From positions 21,526-85,525 of the forward strand of contig PBQQ01000036.1 in assembly GCA_002725095.1 (NCBI GenBank): 64,000 nucleotides of DNA, in the 5' to 3' direction. The DNA comes from Gammaproteobacteria bacterium. GTDB taxonomy: Bacteria > Pseudomonadota > Gammaproteobacteria > Pseudomonadales > Azotimanducaceae. Below, one piece after another: positions 8,375 through 17,176 of the stretch. The translations under genes were made by a program, and so were the position numbers. Within the stretch, counting starts at the first letter, position 1. Each line of letters starts with the position of its first letter. Below the pieces are notes generated by a model. That model did no database searches and was not told where the DNA came from. It saw only the letters and a program-made list of their open reading frames with translations.

Positions 8375-10780
8375 TTAGAAAGTGCGCCCAAGTTCAAATT
8401 GAAACATTTCTTTTTCATCAAACGGCTGGGTCTGAAACGGCTTCGCAAAGCTGAACGTCAATGGTCCCATGCCACTCAACCAACTCACCCCCACACCCAC
8501 CGAATAGCGGAAATTGTCAGCATCAAAGCCAAAACAATTGATGCTGACCGCTGGGCAGTCGGTGTTAAAAACGTTACCCGCATCCACGAACAGGGCTGGC
8601 CGAAACTGTCGGTTGTCGTCGACGAACGGCATCGGGAAAATCAGTTCGGCCGTTGCTTCAACCAGCAGATTGCCACCAAAGGGATCGCCATCTCTGTCGC
8701 GGAAATATACAGGGTTACCTTCAGCATCCAGCGGCGGCGTACTTCGCGGACCCAGTGTCGAATTTTCGAATCCGCGAATCGACCCAAAGCCACCACCATA
8801 AAAATGCTCGTAAAACGGCAATCCCGGCGTATCGCCGTAACCGCCACCATACCCCAACTCGGTGCGCAAACGCAGGGTCCAACTGTTAGTGATAGGGAAA
8901 TAGCGCTCGCCGTTGTATATAAACTTAAAAAACTGCAGATCACTGCCCGGCACCGAAATCTCCGCCGCTACGGATTGAGAGGTGCCACGATCTGCAAAAA
9001 TGCCGCGATTTAGCGTTGACCGACTCCACGAAACATTCGCTTTAAGGTTCACCGACGTGGAGCCGTTAATATTTATGAACTCAGTAATTTCCTGAGCCGC
9101 GTAGTAGCCCTCCGTGATCTCCGTATATTCCGCCAGAACCCCAAAATTGATCCGCTGCGTTTCGCTGATGGGCAACCCGAAGTTCACCCCGAGGCCAGCC
9201 GCATCGGTGCTGTACCGCGCGATGTTGCGGGCGTCGTAATCTAGCCGTCGAAGAAAAACGTTATAGCCGCGACTGATGCCGTCCATAGTGAAGTACGGAT
9301 CAAAGTAGTTAAAATTCAGCGACTTCTGAAATTGCGACAGGCTCAACCCGACATTGAGACTGTTGCCCGAACCCTGCAGATTCGACTGTTGGTAATTTCC
9401 ACCAATAATCAATCCATACCCCTGAGAGTACGCAAGCGTTCCGGAAATGGATCCCGACGGTTGTTCTTCAACGCTATAGTTCACGTCAATTTGATCGTCC
9501 TTACCTGCCACCTGCGGCGTTTCCACCTCAACACCCTTAAAATAACCCAGCCGCTCTAAGCGCACCTTGGTTAAGTCAATTTGTGCGGTGGAGGCCCAGC
9601 CGCCCTCCATTTGCCTCGACTCACGACGCATCACCTCGTCTTGGGTCATAGCGTTACCGGTAAACGATATCCGCCGCACATAAGCGCGCTTACCCGAGTC
9701 CACAAAAAACTCCACATCCACCGTCTGGTCGTCGTTCAATTTGGGCACCCCACTGGCGGTCGCAAAGGTGAAGCCGCCATTGCCTAACGCGTTGGTCAAT
9801 CGCTCTTCGGTGGCTGTGATAAGCGCCTGAGAAAATGTCTGACCTTCTTGAACGATGATTAACCGGCGCAAATCTTCCGCTTTGACATCACCGAGCTCGC
9901 CCACCAAGTTAACTTTGCTGACTTGGTAAATATCGCCTTCGTCCACGGCAATACTGATGTACACCTGCTGGCGGTCGGGGGTAATGCTGACCTCGGTGGA
10001 TTCGATATTAAAGTCGGCATAACCACGGTCCTTGTAGAACGCCTCGAGCGACTCTAGGTCTCCTGACAACTTCTCTCGGGAGTATTTGTCATCATTCTTA
10101 TAAAATGAGAGCAAACTCGGGTGTTTCAGCTCTAGCGCATCCAACAACTCTTCTTGCGGAAATAATTCTGCGCCGACCACGTTTATGTGACGGATCCCAG
10201 AGCTCTTGCCTTCTTCAATGATGATTTTAATGTTGACCCGATTACGCGGCAGATCCTCAATATCCGTATCAATACTTGCGCCATAGCGTCCTTGAGCAAC
10301 ATATTGTCGTTCCAGCTCTAGGCCCATCCGTTCCAGCGTAACCTGTTTGAAAATCTCGCCCTCTTTGAGCCCCTGCTCCGCAAGCCCACCTAACAGCGCT
10401 TCTGACTCAATTGCTTTGTTGCCTTCTAATTCAATGGACTCAATCGCTGGGCGCTCAACCAAGGTAACGATCAAAACTCCGTCATCGCGAGCCAACTGGA
10501 TATCTTTGAAATAGCCCGAACGAAACAGTGCACGCATGGTCGAACGGATCTCGACGCCGTCCAATGCATCACCAACACTTACCGGAATCAGATTAAACAC
10601 CGTGCCCGCGGACACTCGCTGGAGACCCTGCAAGCGCACATCTTCTACAACGAATCGGCTGTCGATCTGGAAGCTTTCATTGGTCGAACTGGCGGCAAAC
10701 ACCGCACCGGAGCTTAACAGTGCCAACATCATCGCCACCATGAACAAATTCCATAGGCGAAACACAAAGAAAGTGTGCAA
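8375..10780 (-). CDS. bamA: Outer membrane protein assembly factor BamA
   Basis: Central Omp85 subunit of the BAM complex that inserts beta-barrel proteins into the outer membrane. Five POTRA domains occupy roughly residues 25-410, followed by a 16-strand barrel. The barrel has the lid-loop motif GGGFGSIRGFE and ends FQFELGRTF with the usual terminal Phe. I prefer the TTG at 10780 because AGGA sits 7 bases upstream and it yields a signal peptide with an Arg (HTFFVFRLWNLF, then the hydrophobic stretch, cut after AVFA). That gives 801 aa. Alternatives are a TTG at 10822 overlapping rseP and an ATG at 10741 that leaves no positive charge before the hydrophobic core. Lies between rseP and skp. 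Confidence 0.97.
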   Translation of the reverse strand: MHTFFVFRLWNLFMVAMMLALLSSGAVFAASSTNESFQIDSRFVVEDVRLQGLQRVSAGTVFNLIPVSVGDALDGVEIRSTMRALFRSGYFKDIQLARDDGVLIVTLVERPAIESIELEGNKAIESEALLGGLAEQGLKEGEIFKQVTLERMGLELERQYVAQGRYGASIDTDIEDLPRNRVNIKIIIEEGKSSGIRHINVVGAELFPQEELLDALELKHPSLLSFYKNDDKYSREKLSGDLESLEAFYKDRGYADFNIESTEVSITPDRQQVYISIAVDEGDIYQVSKVNLVGELGDVKAEDLRRLIIVQEGQTFSQALITATEERLTNALGNGGFTFATASGVPKLNDDQTVDVEFFVDSGKRAYVRRISFTGNAMTQDEVMRRESRQMEGGWASTAQIDLTKVRLERLGYFKGVEVETPQVAGKDDQIDVNYSVEEQPSGSISGTLAYSQGYGLIIGGNYQQSNLQGSGNSLNVGLSLSQFQKSLNFNYFDPYFTMDGISRGYNVFLRRLDYDARNIARYSTDAAGLGVNFGLPISETQRINFGVLAEYTEITEGYYAAQEITEFININGSTSVNLKANVSWSRSTLNRGIFADRGTSQSVAAEISVPGSDLQFFKFIYNGERYFPITNSWTLRLRTELGYGGGYGDTPGLPFYEHFYGGGFGSIRGFENSTLGPRSTPPLDAEGNPVYFRDRDGDPFGGNLLVEATAELIFPMPFVDDNRQFRPALFVDAGNVFNTDCPAVSINCFGFDADNFRYSVGVGVSWLSGMGPLTFSFAKPFQTQPFDEKEMFQFELGRTF

Positions 10781-10814
10781 AATTATTTCCTGTTTATATT
10801 CGCAGAACGAATGG

Positions 10815-12164
10815 TTAGCCAAATAGCCGCGTTAGATCGTTAAACGTGACTAGCACAAACATAATCCCAACCAACAGCAGACCCAGCTGCGCTGCCCCTT
10901 GCTGCAAACGCTCAGAGACGGGCGACCCTTTAATGGCTTCAATCACTATAAGCACCACTTGGCCACCATCCAATAATGGCACGGGGAGCAGATTCAAAAC
11001 ACCCAACGAGATGCTCATAAGTGCCATAACACCAAAGAACATCTGCCAACTCGTTTTAACGGTATCACCCGCAATCTGTGCAATTCCTACGGGACCAACA
11101 AGGTTTTGCACCGACAACAGCCCTACAACCATTTTCTTTACCATGCTGAGCGTCATAACCGTTTTATCGACAGTCTCAACAGCACCCTTCCAAAACGCCT
11201 GTAAGGGCTCAAAGCGCACTTCGATAACCGCTGGACCCACGCCAAGAAACCCTATGGTATCGCCCGCCGAGGTCGTTCGCGCGGCCGGCGTAACCGACAA
11301 TTGCAATTCCTGCCCAGAACGCATAACAGTAATTATCAGCGGTATCTGCGGATGCGCAACAATTTCATCAACCCACTGACGCCAACTGCTGATTTCGCGA
11401 TCGTTCACGCCAATAACCCAATCATTGGCCCGCAAACCCGCGCGGTCGGCAGGTGAATCGTCTACAACATTGCCAACAACGCTCAGCAACGCCGGCTGCA
11501 AACCTAAGTCGCCCAGAACGTCAGGCTGAGCCTCTCCCTGCAACCACGTGGAGATGGGCAACTGCAACGTTTGGCCGCGACCGGTACGTAAATTTTGCAC
11601 CTCCAGCTCAATCGTGCCACTTTCACCTAAGCGATCACTGAGCGACATGAGCACACTTTGCCAGCCGGCAACGTCACCACCGTCGACCCGCACCACCCGA
11701 GCCGGCGCGTTCAGTCCAGCCTGAGCCAGCTTGGTGTCTACTTTAGGCGCTTGAGTAGTCGGCGCATATTCGGTGGTACCCGCAATAAAGAGCAACGCAT
11801 AGACCACTGCTGCAAGAACAAAGTTGGCCAGCGGCCCTGCAACGGCAATGGCGATTTTCCAGCCCGGTGACAAACTCGAATGCGCCACCGCATCGGCCGG
11901 CACCGCCGCCATTCCTTGCAGGCTCTCGGCGTCATCACGATCATCGTACATCCGTACATAACCGCCTAAGGGAATCATCGAGAGTTTAAAGGTGGTCCCG
12001 CGTTTATCGACTCGACTGAGCAGAGCTTTACCGAAGCCGACAGAAAAACTCAAAACATGGACACCGGAAAAGCGCGCAACAATGAAATGGCCGAACTCAT
12101 GCACCACTACGAGCACGCCCAGTAAACCGGCAAACGCGAGCGGATAAAGCAGCCAATCCATCAT
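10815..12164 (-). CDS. rseP: Site-2 intramembrane metalloprotease RseP
   Basis: Zinc metalloprotease of the inner membrane. In E. coli it cleaves the anti-sigma factor RseA inside the membrane and clears leftover signal peptides. The zinc motif HEFGH is in the first membrane segment, tandem PDZ domains follow in the periplasm, and the second zinc ligand motif is PVPLLDGGQVV in a C-terminal membrane segment. The ATG at 12164 gives 449 aa (E. coli 450) and an ATGA overlap with the cdsA stop; an ATG five codons earlier (12179) is possible. Its usual substrate gene rseA is not at its normal place in this window. Confidence 0.97.
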   Translation of the reverse strand: MMDWLLYPLAFAGLLGVLVVVHEFGHFIVARFSGVHVLSFSVGFGKALLSRVDKRGTTFKLSMIPLGGYVRMYDDRDDAESLQGMAAVPADAVAHSSLSPGWKIAIAVAGPLANFVLAAVVYALLFIAGTTEYAPTTQAPKVDTKLAQAGLNAPARVVRVDGGDVAGWQSVLMSLSDRLGESGTIELEVQNLRTGRGQTLQLPISTWLQGEAQPDVLGDLGLQPALLSVVGNVVDDSPADRAGLRANDWVIGVNDREISSWRQWVDEIVAHPQIPLIITVMRSGQELQLSVTPAARTTSAGDTIGFLGVGPAVIEVRFEPLQAFWKGAVETVDKTVMTLSMVKKMVVGLLSVQNLVGPVGIAQIAGDTVKTSWQMFFGVMALMSISLGVLNLLPVPLLDGGQVVLIVIEAIKGSPVSERLQQGAAQLGLLLVGIMFVLVTFNDLTRLFG

Positions 12165-12952
12165 GTTAAAAGCGCCCATGCCAGAAGCGGCAATACCGCA
12201 ATGATTGAGTCTATACGATCCAAAACACCTCCATGCCCCGGCAACAAACCACCAGAATCTTTGAGCCCAGTCGCCCGCTTCAACAGGCTTTCAAAAAGGT
12301 CGCCAAATACCGCCACCACTATGAGCCCAATGGTCAGTATCAAGGCAGCGAATATCGACCACTCACTGAATACAAACAATGCGGTAAGACACATGCTCGA
12401 CGCCAGCAGAAGCCCTCCGAAAGCGCCTTCCCACGTCTTACCGGGGCTCAGCGAAGGCGCCAATTTACGCCGACCCAGCGCACGACCACTAAAGAAGGCC
12501 CCGACGTCTGTCGCGGTAGTTAATACGAGCAACCAAAGTAACCAGTACTGCCCTGATGGCATTTCGCGAATCGCCATTAAACTGCACCAAGCGCCTACCA
12601 TAAGCAGCTGCCCAACAAGGCCGATAAGCCAGGAGCGGGTGTACAGACTACGACCCCTAGGATAAACCAACACTAGGACAATCGCGCCAAGCCAAACCAC
12701 CCCAACCGTCTGAATAATCGGACTGTAAAGCCCTTCACTGACAAAAATTAAGCCAATGAGTGCTGCGTAAATCGCCACATAACCAATACGCAGAGCCTTG
12801 TTCGGAACGCGCAAAAAACCCGACCATTCATAAACGCCAGCACCTGCCGCGACACCAAACGTCACAGCGAAACCCCATATCGGCAACAAAAATATAGCCG
12901 CTAAAGCGAACGCCGCCAAGCACAATGCCGTAATCACTCTTCGCAGCAGCAT
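12161..12952 (-). CDS. cdsA: Phosphatidate cytidylyltransferase
   Basis: Integral membrane enzyme that makes CDP-diacylglycerol from phosphatidic acid and CTP, the branch point for all phospholipids. At 263 aa it has several hydrophobic membrane segments. The family signature is complete near the C-terminus: SLLKRATGLKDSGGLL, then PGHGGVLDRIDS. GKTWEGAFGG lies further upstream. It directly joins rseP (4-base overlap) and uppS (12 bases); in Pseudomonas I remember dxr lying between cdsA and rseP, and it is absent here. Confidence 0.97.
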   Translation of the reverse strand: MLLRRVITALCLAAFALAAIFLLPIWGFAVTFGVAAGAGVYEWSGFLRVPNKALRIGYVAIYAALIGLIFVSEGLYSPIIQTVGVVWLGAIVLVLVYPRGRSLYTRSWLIGLVGQLLMVGAWCSLMAIREMPSGQYWLLWLLVLTTATDVGAFFSGRALGRRKLAPSLSPGKTWEGAFGGLLLASSMCLTALFVFSEWSIFAALILTIGLIVVAVFGDLFESLLKRATGLKDSGGLLPGHGGVLDRIDSIIAVLPLLAWALLT

Positions 12953-12964
12953 GACCTGCCCGAC

Positions 12965-13723
12965 CTATGCGCGACGCCCAAACCGACGCAAGCGCGCTGA
13001 AAAGGTCTCTACCGCGCTGCGTAAATGACCGCCGTCAAATTCTGGCCAAAACGCCTCTGTAAAATACAATTCCGTGTAGGCAATATCCCAAAGCATAAAG
13101 TTACTGACCCGAAAATCGCCCCCCGTGCGGATGAGCAAATCAGGTTCAGGCAGGTCACCCAATGACATGTGCTGATGCAACATACTTTCGTTTATATCGT
13201 CGGCGGCGATCTCGCCATTTTGCACCCGCAACGCCAGCGCTTTACTGGCTTCAACGATGTCCCAACGGCCACCATAATTTACCGCAACATTAAGATTCAG
13301 ACGTTGGTTGTTCCGAGTGAGCGCTTCGCAGTCATCCATCATCTCGTGGATATCCTCAGCAAAACGACTGCGGTCACCAATAATGCGGAGCTTTACACCC
13401 TGAGCATGCAGATCTTCTATGTCGGTGCGCATGACATACCGCATCAAATCCATGAGCATGCTGACTTCACCTTCTGGGCGATACCAGTTCTCTGTGCTAA
13501 AGGCGAACAGAGTGAGATTTTTGATCCCCATTTCAACACACGCTTCGCTGATAACACGCACACCTTTAGCCCCCGCTCGATGCCCTGCGGCACCAGGCAG
13601 ATGGCGTTTTTTCGCCCAGCGATGATTACCATCCATAATGATGCCGACATGCTTGGGCACCATGTCCGCGCTGTTCGCTGCCGCGAGGTCCTCTGGGGCT
13701 TGAACTGTAATTTCGGGCGTCAT
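12965..13723 (-). CDS. uppS: Undecaprenyl diphosphate synthase (cis-prenyltransferase)
   Basis: Builds the C55 undecaprenyl diphosphate carrier for peptidoglycan and O-antigen from farnesyl diphosphate and isopentenyl diphosphate. At 252 aa it has the usual length. The catalytic Asp is in GIIMDGNHRWAKKR. The C-terminal motif RTGGDFRVSNFMLW precedes AYTELYF, typical of the family. Its usual neighbour dxr, which supplies isoprenoid precursors, is not here. Confidence 0.97.
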   Translation of the reverse strand: MTPEITVQAPEDLAAANSADMVPKHVGIIMDGNHRWAKKRHLPGAAGHRAGAKGVRVISEACVEMGIKNLTLFAFSTENWYRPEGEVSMLMDLMRYVMRTDIEDLHAQGVKLRIIGDRSRFAEDIHEMMDDCEALTRNNQRLNLNVAVNYGGRWDIVEASKALALRVQNGEIAADDINESMLHQHMSLGDLPEPDLLIRTGGDFRVSNFMLWDIAYTELYFTEAFWPEFDGGHLRSAVETFSARLRRFGRRA

Positions 13724-13739
13724 GAGCAGCGTTTAGGAC

Positions 13740-14297
13740 TTAGATTTCCATCAGTTCGGCTTCTTTAGCCGCCAACACTTTGTCAACGTCACCAACGTTT
13801 TGGTCGGTCAGCACTTGCGCACGCTCTTCTCCGCGCCGCGCATCATCCTCTGCTGCCATTTTTTCCTTAACTAAATCACGAATATCGGCGATTGCGTCGC
13901 GCCGAATGTTGCGAATAGACACCCTGCTACTTTCGGCCTCAGCTCGAGCCTGTTTGGCAAGATCACGCCTGTTCTCTTCTGTTAGCGGAGGCAGGGGTAC
14001 ACGCACAACATCGCCACTACCAATCGGTGTAATGCCAAGGTCACTGCGCAGAATTGCTTTCTCAATTTCCGGCAACAGCGGTTTTTCCCAGGGCGACAAA
14101 ACCAAGGTGCGTGCATCTTCTACCGAGATTGACGCGACCTGATTGAGTGGCGTCGGAGCGCCGTAATAATCTACGGTGATCCCGTCTAATAACGCGGGGT
14201 TCGCCCGTCCAGTACGAATTTTTGCAAACGCGCCATGCAGGGCATCTAGAGTTTTGCCCATGCGCTCTTTGGCATCATCAAGAATTTCGTCAATCAT
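13740..14297 (-). CDS. frr: Ribosome recycling factor
   Basis: With EF-G, splits the post-termination ribosome. The start at 14297 (MIDEILDDAKERM) gives 185 aa, the same length as E. coli RRF; an ATG three codons earlier is possible. The conserved KIRTGRANPALLDG, YYGAPTPLNQVAS and VRVPLPPLTEENR blocks are all present. Lies downstream of pyrH with a 105-base gap, the largest inside the run from rpsB to rnhB, so an internal promoter is possible, though I see no clear one. Confidence 0.98.
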   Translation of the reverse strand: MIDEILDDAKERMGKTLDALHGAFAKIRTGRANPALLDGITVDYYGAPTPLNQVASISVEDARTLVLSPWEKPLLPEIEKAILRSDLGITPIGSGDVVRVPLPPLTEENRRDLAKQARAEAESSRVSIRNIRRDAIADIRDLVKEKMAAEDDARRGEERAQVLTDQNVGDVDKVLAAKEAELMEI

Positions 14298-14402
14298 GAT
14301 CTTCATTCCAAAGTGTTATGCACGCTGGAGATTCCATCGCGCATGCTGCGCATTATGCGCCAAAACCTTGTTTACACCAGAGCACTAAGTTCAGCCCCTT
14401 CT

Positions 14403-15119
14403 CTAACCGGTGGCCTTCGCATCGTCGACCCGTGTCCCAACCTGTTCCCCGGCAGCAAGGCGCGTAAGCGTCCGCGATTCAGAAGCATCAAACACGATCA
14501 ACGGCAGCGCATTCTCTTTGCACAATACAATGGCGGTCAAATCCATGACCGCAAGTTCCTGCTCCAACACTTCTTGATAAGTGATGCGCTCAAAACGCAC
14601 CGCAGCTGAGTCTTTTCTTGGATCAGCGGAATACACACCGTCAACATTAGTTGCCTTCAAAACCGCGTCCACACCAAGCTCAACACCGCGCAAACACGCT
14701 GCCGTATCAGTGGTAAAAAAGGGATTGCCGGTACCGCCGGTTAGTATCACGACATCGCCACGATGCACGGCATCGCGGGCTAAATCTCGCTGATAACCAT
14801 CGACCATGCCCGCCATAGGGATCGCACTGAACAATTTGCTGGCAATACCACGGCGTTGCAGGAAATCATTGAGCGCCAGTCCATTCATTACCGTCGCGAG
14901 CATACCCATGCGATCGCCAACAACGCGATCCATTCCAGCCTGCGCCAAGTGCGCGCCACGAAATAGATTGCCGCCGCCCAAAACCACTGCTAATTGAATG
15001 CCCTCGCGTACCGCTGCCTCAATCTCATCACAGTAGTGCTTAAGCACGCTGGGCTCGATCCCCACACCGGCATCACCACCAAGCGCTTCACCGCTGAGCT
15101 TGAGCAGGTAACGGGTCAA
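14403..15119 (-). CDS. pyrH: UMP kinase
   Basis: Amino-acid-kinase-fold enzyme converting UMP to UDP in pyrimidine nucleotide synthesis. At 238 aa it is near the usual 241. It begins YLLKLSGEALGGD (nucleotide-binding Lys) and has VVLGGGNLFRG and ILTGGTGNPFFTTDTAA, both family hallmarks. The start codon is 1 base after the tsf stop, in the standard rpsB-tsf-pyrH-frr order. Confidence 0.98.
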   Translation of the reverse strand: MTRYLLKLSGEALGGDAGVGIEPSVLKHYCDEIEAAVREGIQLAVVLGGGNLFRGAHLAQAGMDRVVGDRMGMLATVMNGLALNDFLQRRGIASKLFSAIPMAGMVDGYQRDLARDAVHRGDVVILTGGTGNPFFTTDTAACLRGVELGVDAVLKATNVDGVYSADPRKDSAAVRFERITYQEVLEQELAVMDLTAIVLCKENALPLIVFDASESRTLTRLAAGEQVGTRVDDAKATG

Positions 15120-15120
15120 A

Positions 15121-15990
15121 CTAGTCGTTACCTGCTACCTGAGCCGCAACCTCGGCGGCGAAATCTGTGGCTTCGACTTCGATGCCCTCGCCCACCTCAT
15201 AACGTGCGAACGACACCACTTCAGTACCTGCATCAGCAACAAGTTTGCCAACTTTGATATCACCGTCCTTAACAAAGGGCTGATCTAACAAACTTACTTC
15301 TGCCAGAAATTTCTTAACGCGGCCCTCCACCATCTTGACAACAATGTCTTCTGGCTTACCACTTTCTGCCGCCTGAGAGGTGAAAATCTCTCGCTCTTTT
15401 GCCAACACATCCGGCGCTACATCCTCGCTGCGCACAACCATTGGATTGACAGCAACCACATGCATAGCAATATCTCGGCCCAATTCGGCATTAGCCCCGG
15501 CAAGATTGACCAAGGCACCGCGCCGCTGATCGCCATGCATATACTGACTGATGCCACCCGCTGCAGATTCAACAACTTCACCACGGCGAATGGTTATATT
15601 TTCGCCAATTTCTTGTACCAGAGTTTCACGCTCGGCGTTCAAGTCACCCGCTGCAAGTGCCGACAAGTCGCCATCGGTCGACTCGAAGAGTTGTTCTGTG
15701 ACCTTAGCCACAAACGCGATGAATTTTTCGTTTTTTGCCGCGAAGTCGGTCTCGATATTAATCTCTACGATCGCGCCACGGGTACCGTCTGCAGCCACAT
15801 GCATGCCGAGCAAACCGTTGGCGGTCGTGCGACCCGCTTTTTTTGCAGCCTTTAACGAACTTTTTTTGCGCAACTCCTCAATAGCTTTTTCCATATCGCC
15901 GTCGGCTTCAGTCAACGCACGTTTGCAATCCATCATTCCCAGGCCAGTACGCTCTCTGAGCTCTTTGACCATTGCTGCGGAAATTGCCAT
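15121..15990 (-). CDS. tsf: Elongation factor Ts
   Basis: Nucleotide exchange factor for EF-Tu. At 289 aa it is close to E. coli (283). It begins with the N-terminal module VKELRERTGLGMMDCKRAL; the TDFAAKNEKFIAF segment is the second family signature, within the core that contacts EF-Tu. It follows rpsB after 3 bases, and the pair is normally co-transcribed and controlled from the rpsB leader. Confidence 0.98.
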   Translation of the reverse strand: MAISAAMVKELRERTGLGMMDCKRALTEADGDMEKAIEELRKKSSLKAAKKAGRTTANGLLGMHVAADGTRGAIVEINIETDFAAKNEKFIAFVAKVTEQLFESTDGDLSALAAGDLNAERETLVQEIGENITIRRGEVVESAAGGISQYMHGDQRRGALVNLAGANAELGRDIAMHVVAVNPMVVRSEDVAPDVLAKEREIFTSQAAESGKPEDIVVKMVEGRVKKFLAEVSLLDQPFVKDGDIKVGKLVADAGTEVVSFARYEVGEGIEVEATDFAAEVAAQVAGND

Positions 15991-15993
15991 CTT

Positions 15994-16863
15994 TTACTCC
16001 TTGTCTGCGTCTGCTGCAGCGGCGGCGGCCTGTTCTGCGGCCTCCTGCGCTGCTTTTTCCTCATCTTCTGCTGCGAAGGTCTGATTAACGCTGGCGGCTA
16101 CCGCCTCCGATATTTCAGCAACTGGAGGCGCGACTTCAGACTCTTCGACTTCCACAAATTCGTCTTCGCTGACCGTCACTTGAGCATTCGCTTTGCCCTC
16201 CGCGACGCTGTCGGCTACCGCCGTTACGTATAAACGAATCGCGCGAATCGCGTCGTCATTGCCTGGAATAACATAGTCGACCCCAGCTGGGTCGCTATTG
16301 GTATCGACAATCCCGAATACGGGAATACCTAATTTGTTGGCTTCGGCCACGGCGATACGCTCGTGCTGAACATCAACCACAAACAACGCATCAGGCAGTC
16401 CGCCCATGTCCTTAATACCACCCAAGCTGCTGTGGAGCTTGTTCATCATGCGCGTACGCTGCAGCGCTTCCTTTTTTGACAGCAGATCGAACGTACCATC
16501 GGCAGACTGGGTTTCCAGATCCTGCAGTCGGCGGATCGATTGGCGAATGGTTTTGTAGTTGGTCAACATACCGCCCAACCAGCGCTGATCGACAAATGGC
16601 ATACCCACTCGACTGGCCTGTTCTTGGATGACCTTGGCTGCAGCACGCTTAGTACCGACAAAGAGGATTTTTTGTCCGCGTGACGACAAATTACGCATTT
16701 CAATCAGCGCGTCGTTGAACGCCGGCAGGGTTTTTTCAAGATTAACGATGTGAATCTTGTTGCGAGCGCCAAAGATGAAAGGCGCCATCTTGGGGTTCCA
16801 GAACCGCGTCTGATGGCCAAAATGCACACCAGCCGCAAGCATATCGCGCATGCTTACACTCAT
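15994..16863 (-). CDS. rpsB: 30S ribosomal protein S2, with an acidic Ala/Glu-rich tail
   Basis: S2 binds late to the head-body junction of the 30S subunit. The body is typical: [35 protein letters not shown], and the [12 protein letters not shown] segment. At 289 aa it is about 45 residues longer than E. coli S2. The extra length is a C-terminal tail rich in Ala and Glu from about residue 230 to the end. GGAGAG lies 8 bases before the ATG. Upstream is a leader with an 8-base-pair inverted repeat. First gene of the run to dnaE. Confidence 0.98.
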   Translation of the reverse strand: MSVSMRDMLAAGVHFGHQTRFWNPKMAPFIFGARNKIHIVNLEKTLPAFNDALIEMRNLSSRGQKILFVGTKRAAAKVIQEQASRVGMPFVDQRWLGGMLTNYKTIRQSIRRLQDLETQSADGTFDLLSKKEALQRTRMMNKLHSSLGGIKDMGGLPDALFVVDVQHERIAVAEANKLGIPVFGIVDTNSDPAGVDYVIPGNDDAIRAIRLYVTAVADSVAEGKANAQVTVSEDEFVEVEESEVAPPVAEISEAVAASVNQTFAAEDEEKAAQEAAEQAAAAAADADKE

Positions 16864-17176
16864 AACTTTTCTCTCCGGGTTGATTTATTACACGATTTCC
16901 CAGACTCAAACTCGCGACCAAAGCCCCAAGCACCCGTGAGTCTGTGACGAAACCGGCAACATTATTTGCGCTCGCCATGCGAGTGCTTAATTTGCCATGT
17001 CAGTCGGCTGCTATCATCCATCTATCAGCACAGCTTTATCTGCTGCAACGGAACAGGATTTAGAGCCCCTGTCACTGTCTTTACACCATCCATCCATCCA
17101 TGTGAATTCAACTGAATTCGCCAATCTCATGGACTCTGAACGGCGCGCTTTATACCATAACCGCTCAGCTATAGAA
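16864..17176. promoter_or_regulatory. Divergent control region between rpsB and map
   Basis: These 313 bases must hold promoters for the rpsB run (minus) and for map-glnD-dap (plus). On the minus strand, AATAAT (complement of 16961-16966) is a possible -10 box for rpsB, without a convincing -35 box. On the plus strand TTGCCA near 16993 and TATCAT near 17013 resemble sigma-70 boxes but are only 14 bases apart. The region also contains an inverted repeat in the rpsB leader, a (CCAT)4 tract at 17086-17101 and a direct repeat of TGAATTC at 17103 and 17113. None of this proves a promoter. Confidence 0.45.
16901..16944 (-). promoter_or_regulatory. Inverted repeat in the rpsB leader, candidate S2 autoregulation hairpin
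   Basis: CAGACTCA at 16901-16908 pairs perfectly with TGAGTCTG at 16937-16944, giving an 8-base-pair stem around a 28-base loop that could fold further. It lies 38 bases before the rpsB ATG, in the expected 5' UTR. In E. coli, S2 represses rpsB-tsf by binding a structured leader, and that leader is reported as conserved among gammaproteobacteria. I infer, but cannot show, that this is the equivalent element. There is no U-run, so it is not a terminator. Confidence 0.5.

Noticed and set aside
8399..9013. Plus-strand ORF of 204 aa inside bamA
   Set aside because: Antisense to the BamA barrel; low-complexity translation without any family pattern.
16997..17176. N-terminal extension of map as part of the protein
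   Set aside because: Family members start where ATG 17177 lies and the extension looks like non-coding leader.
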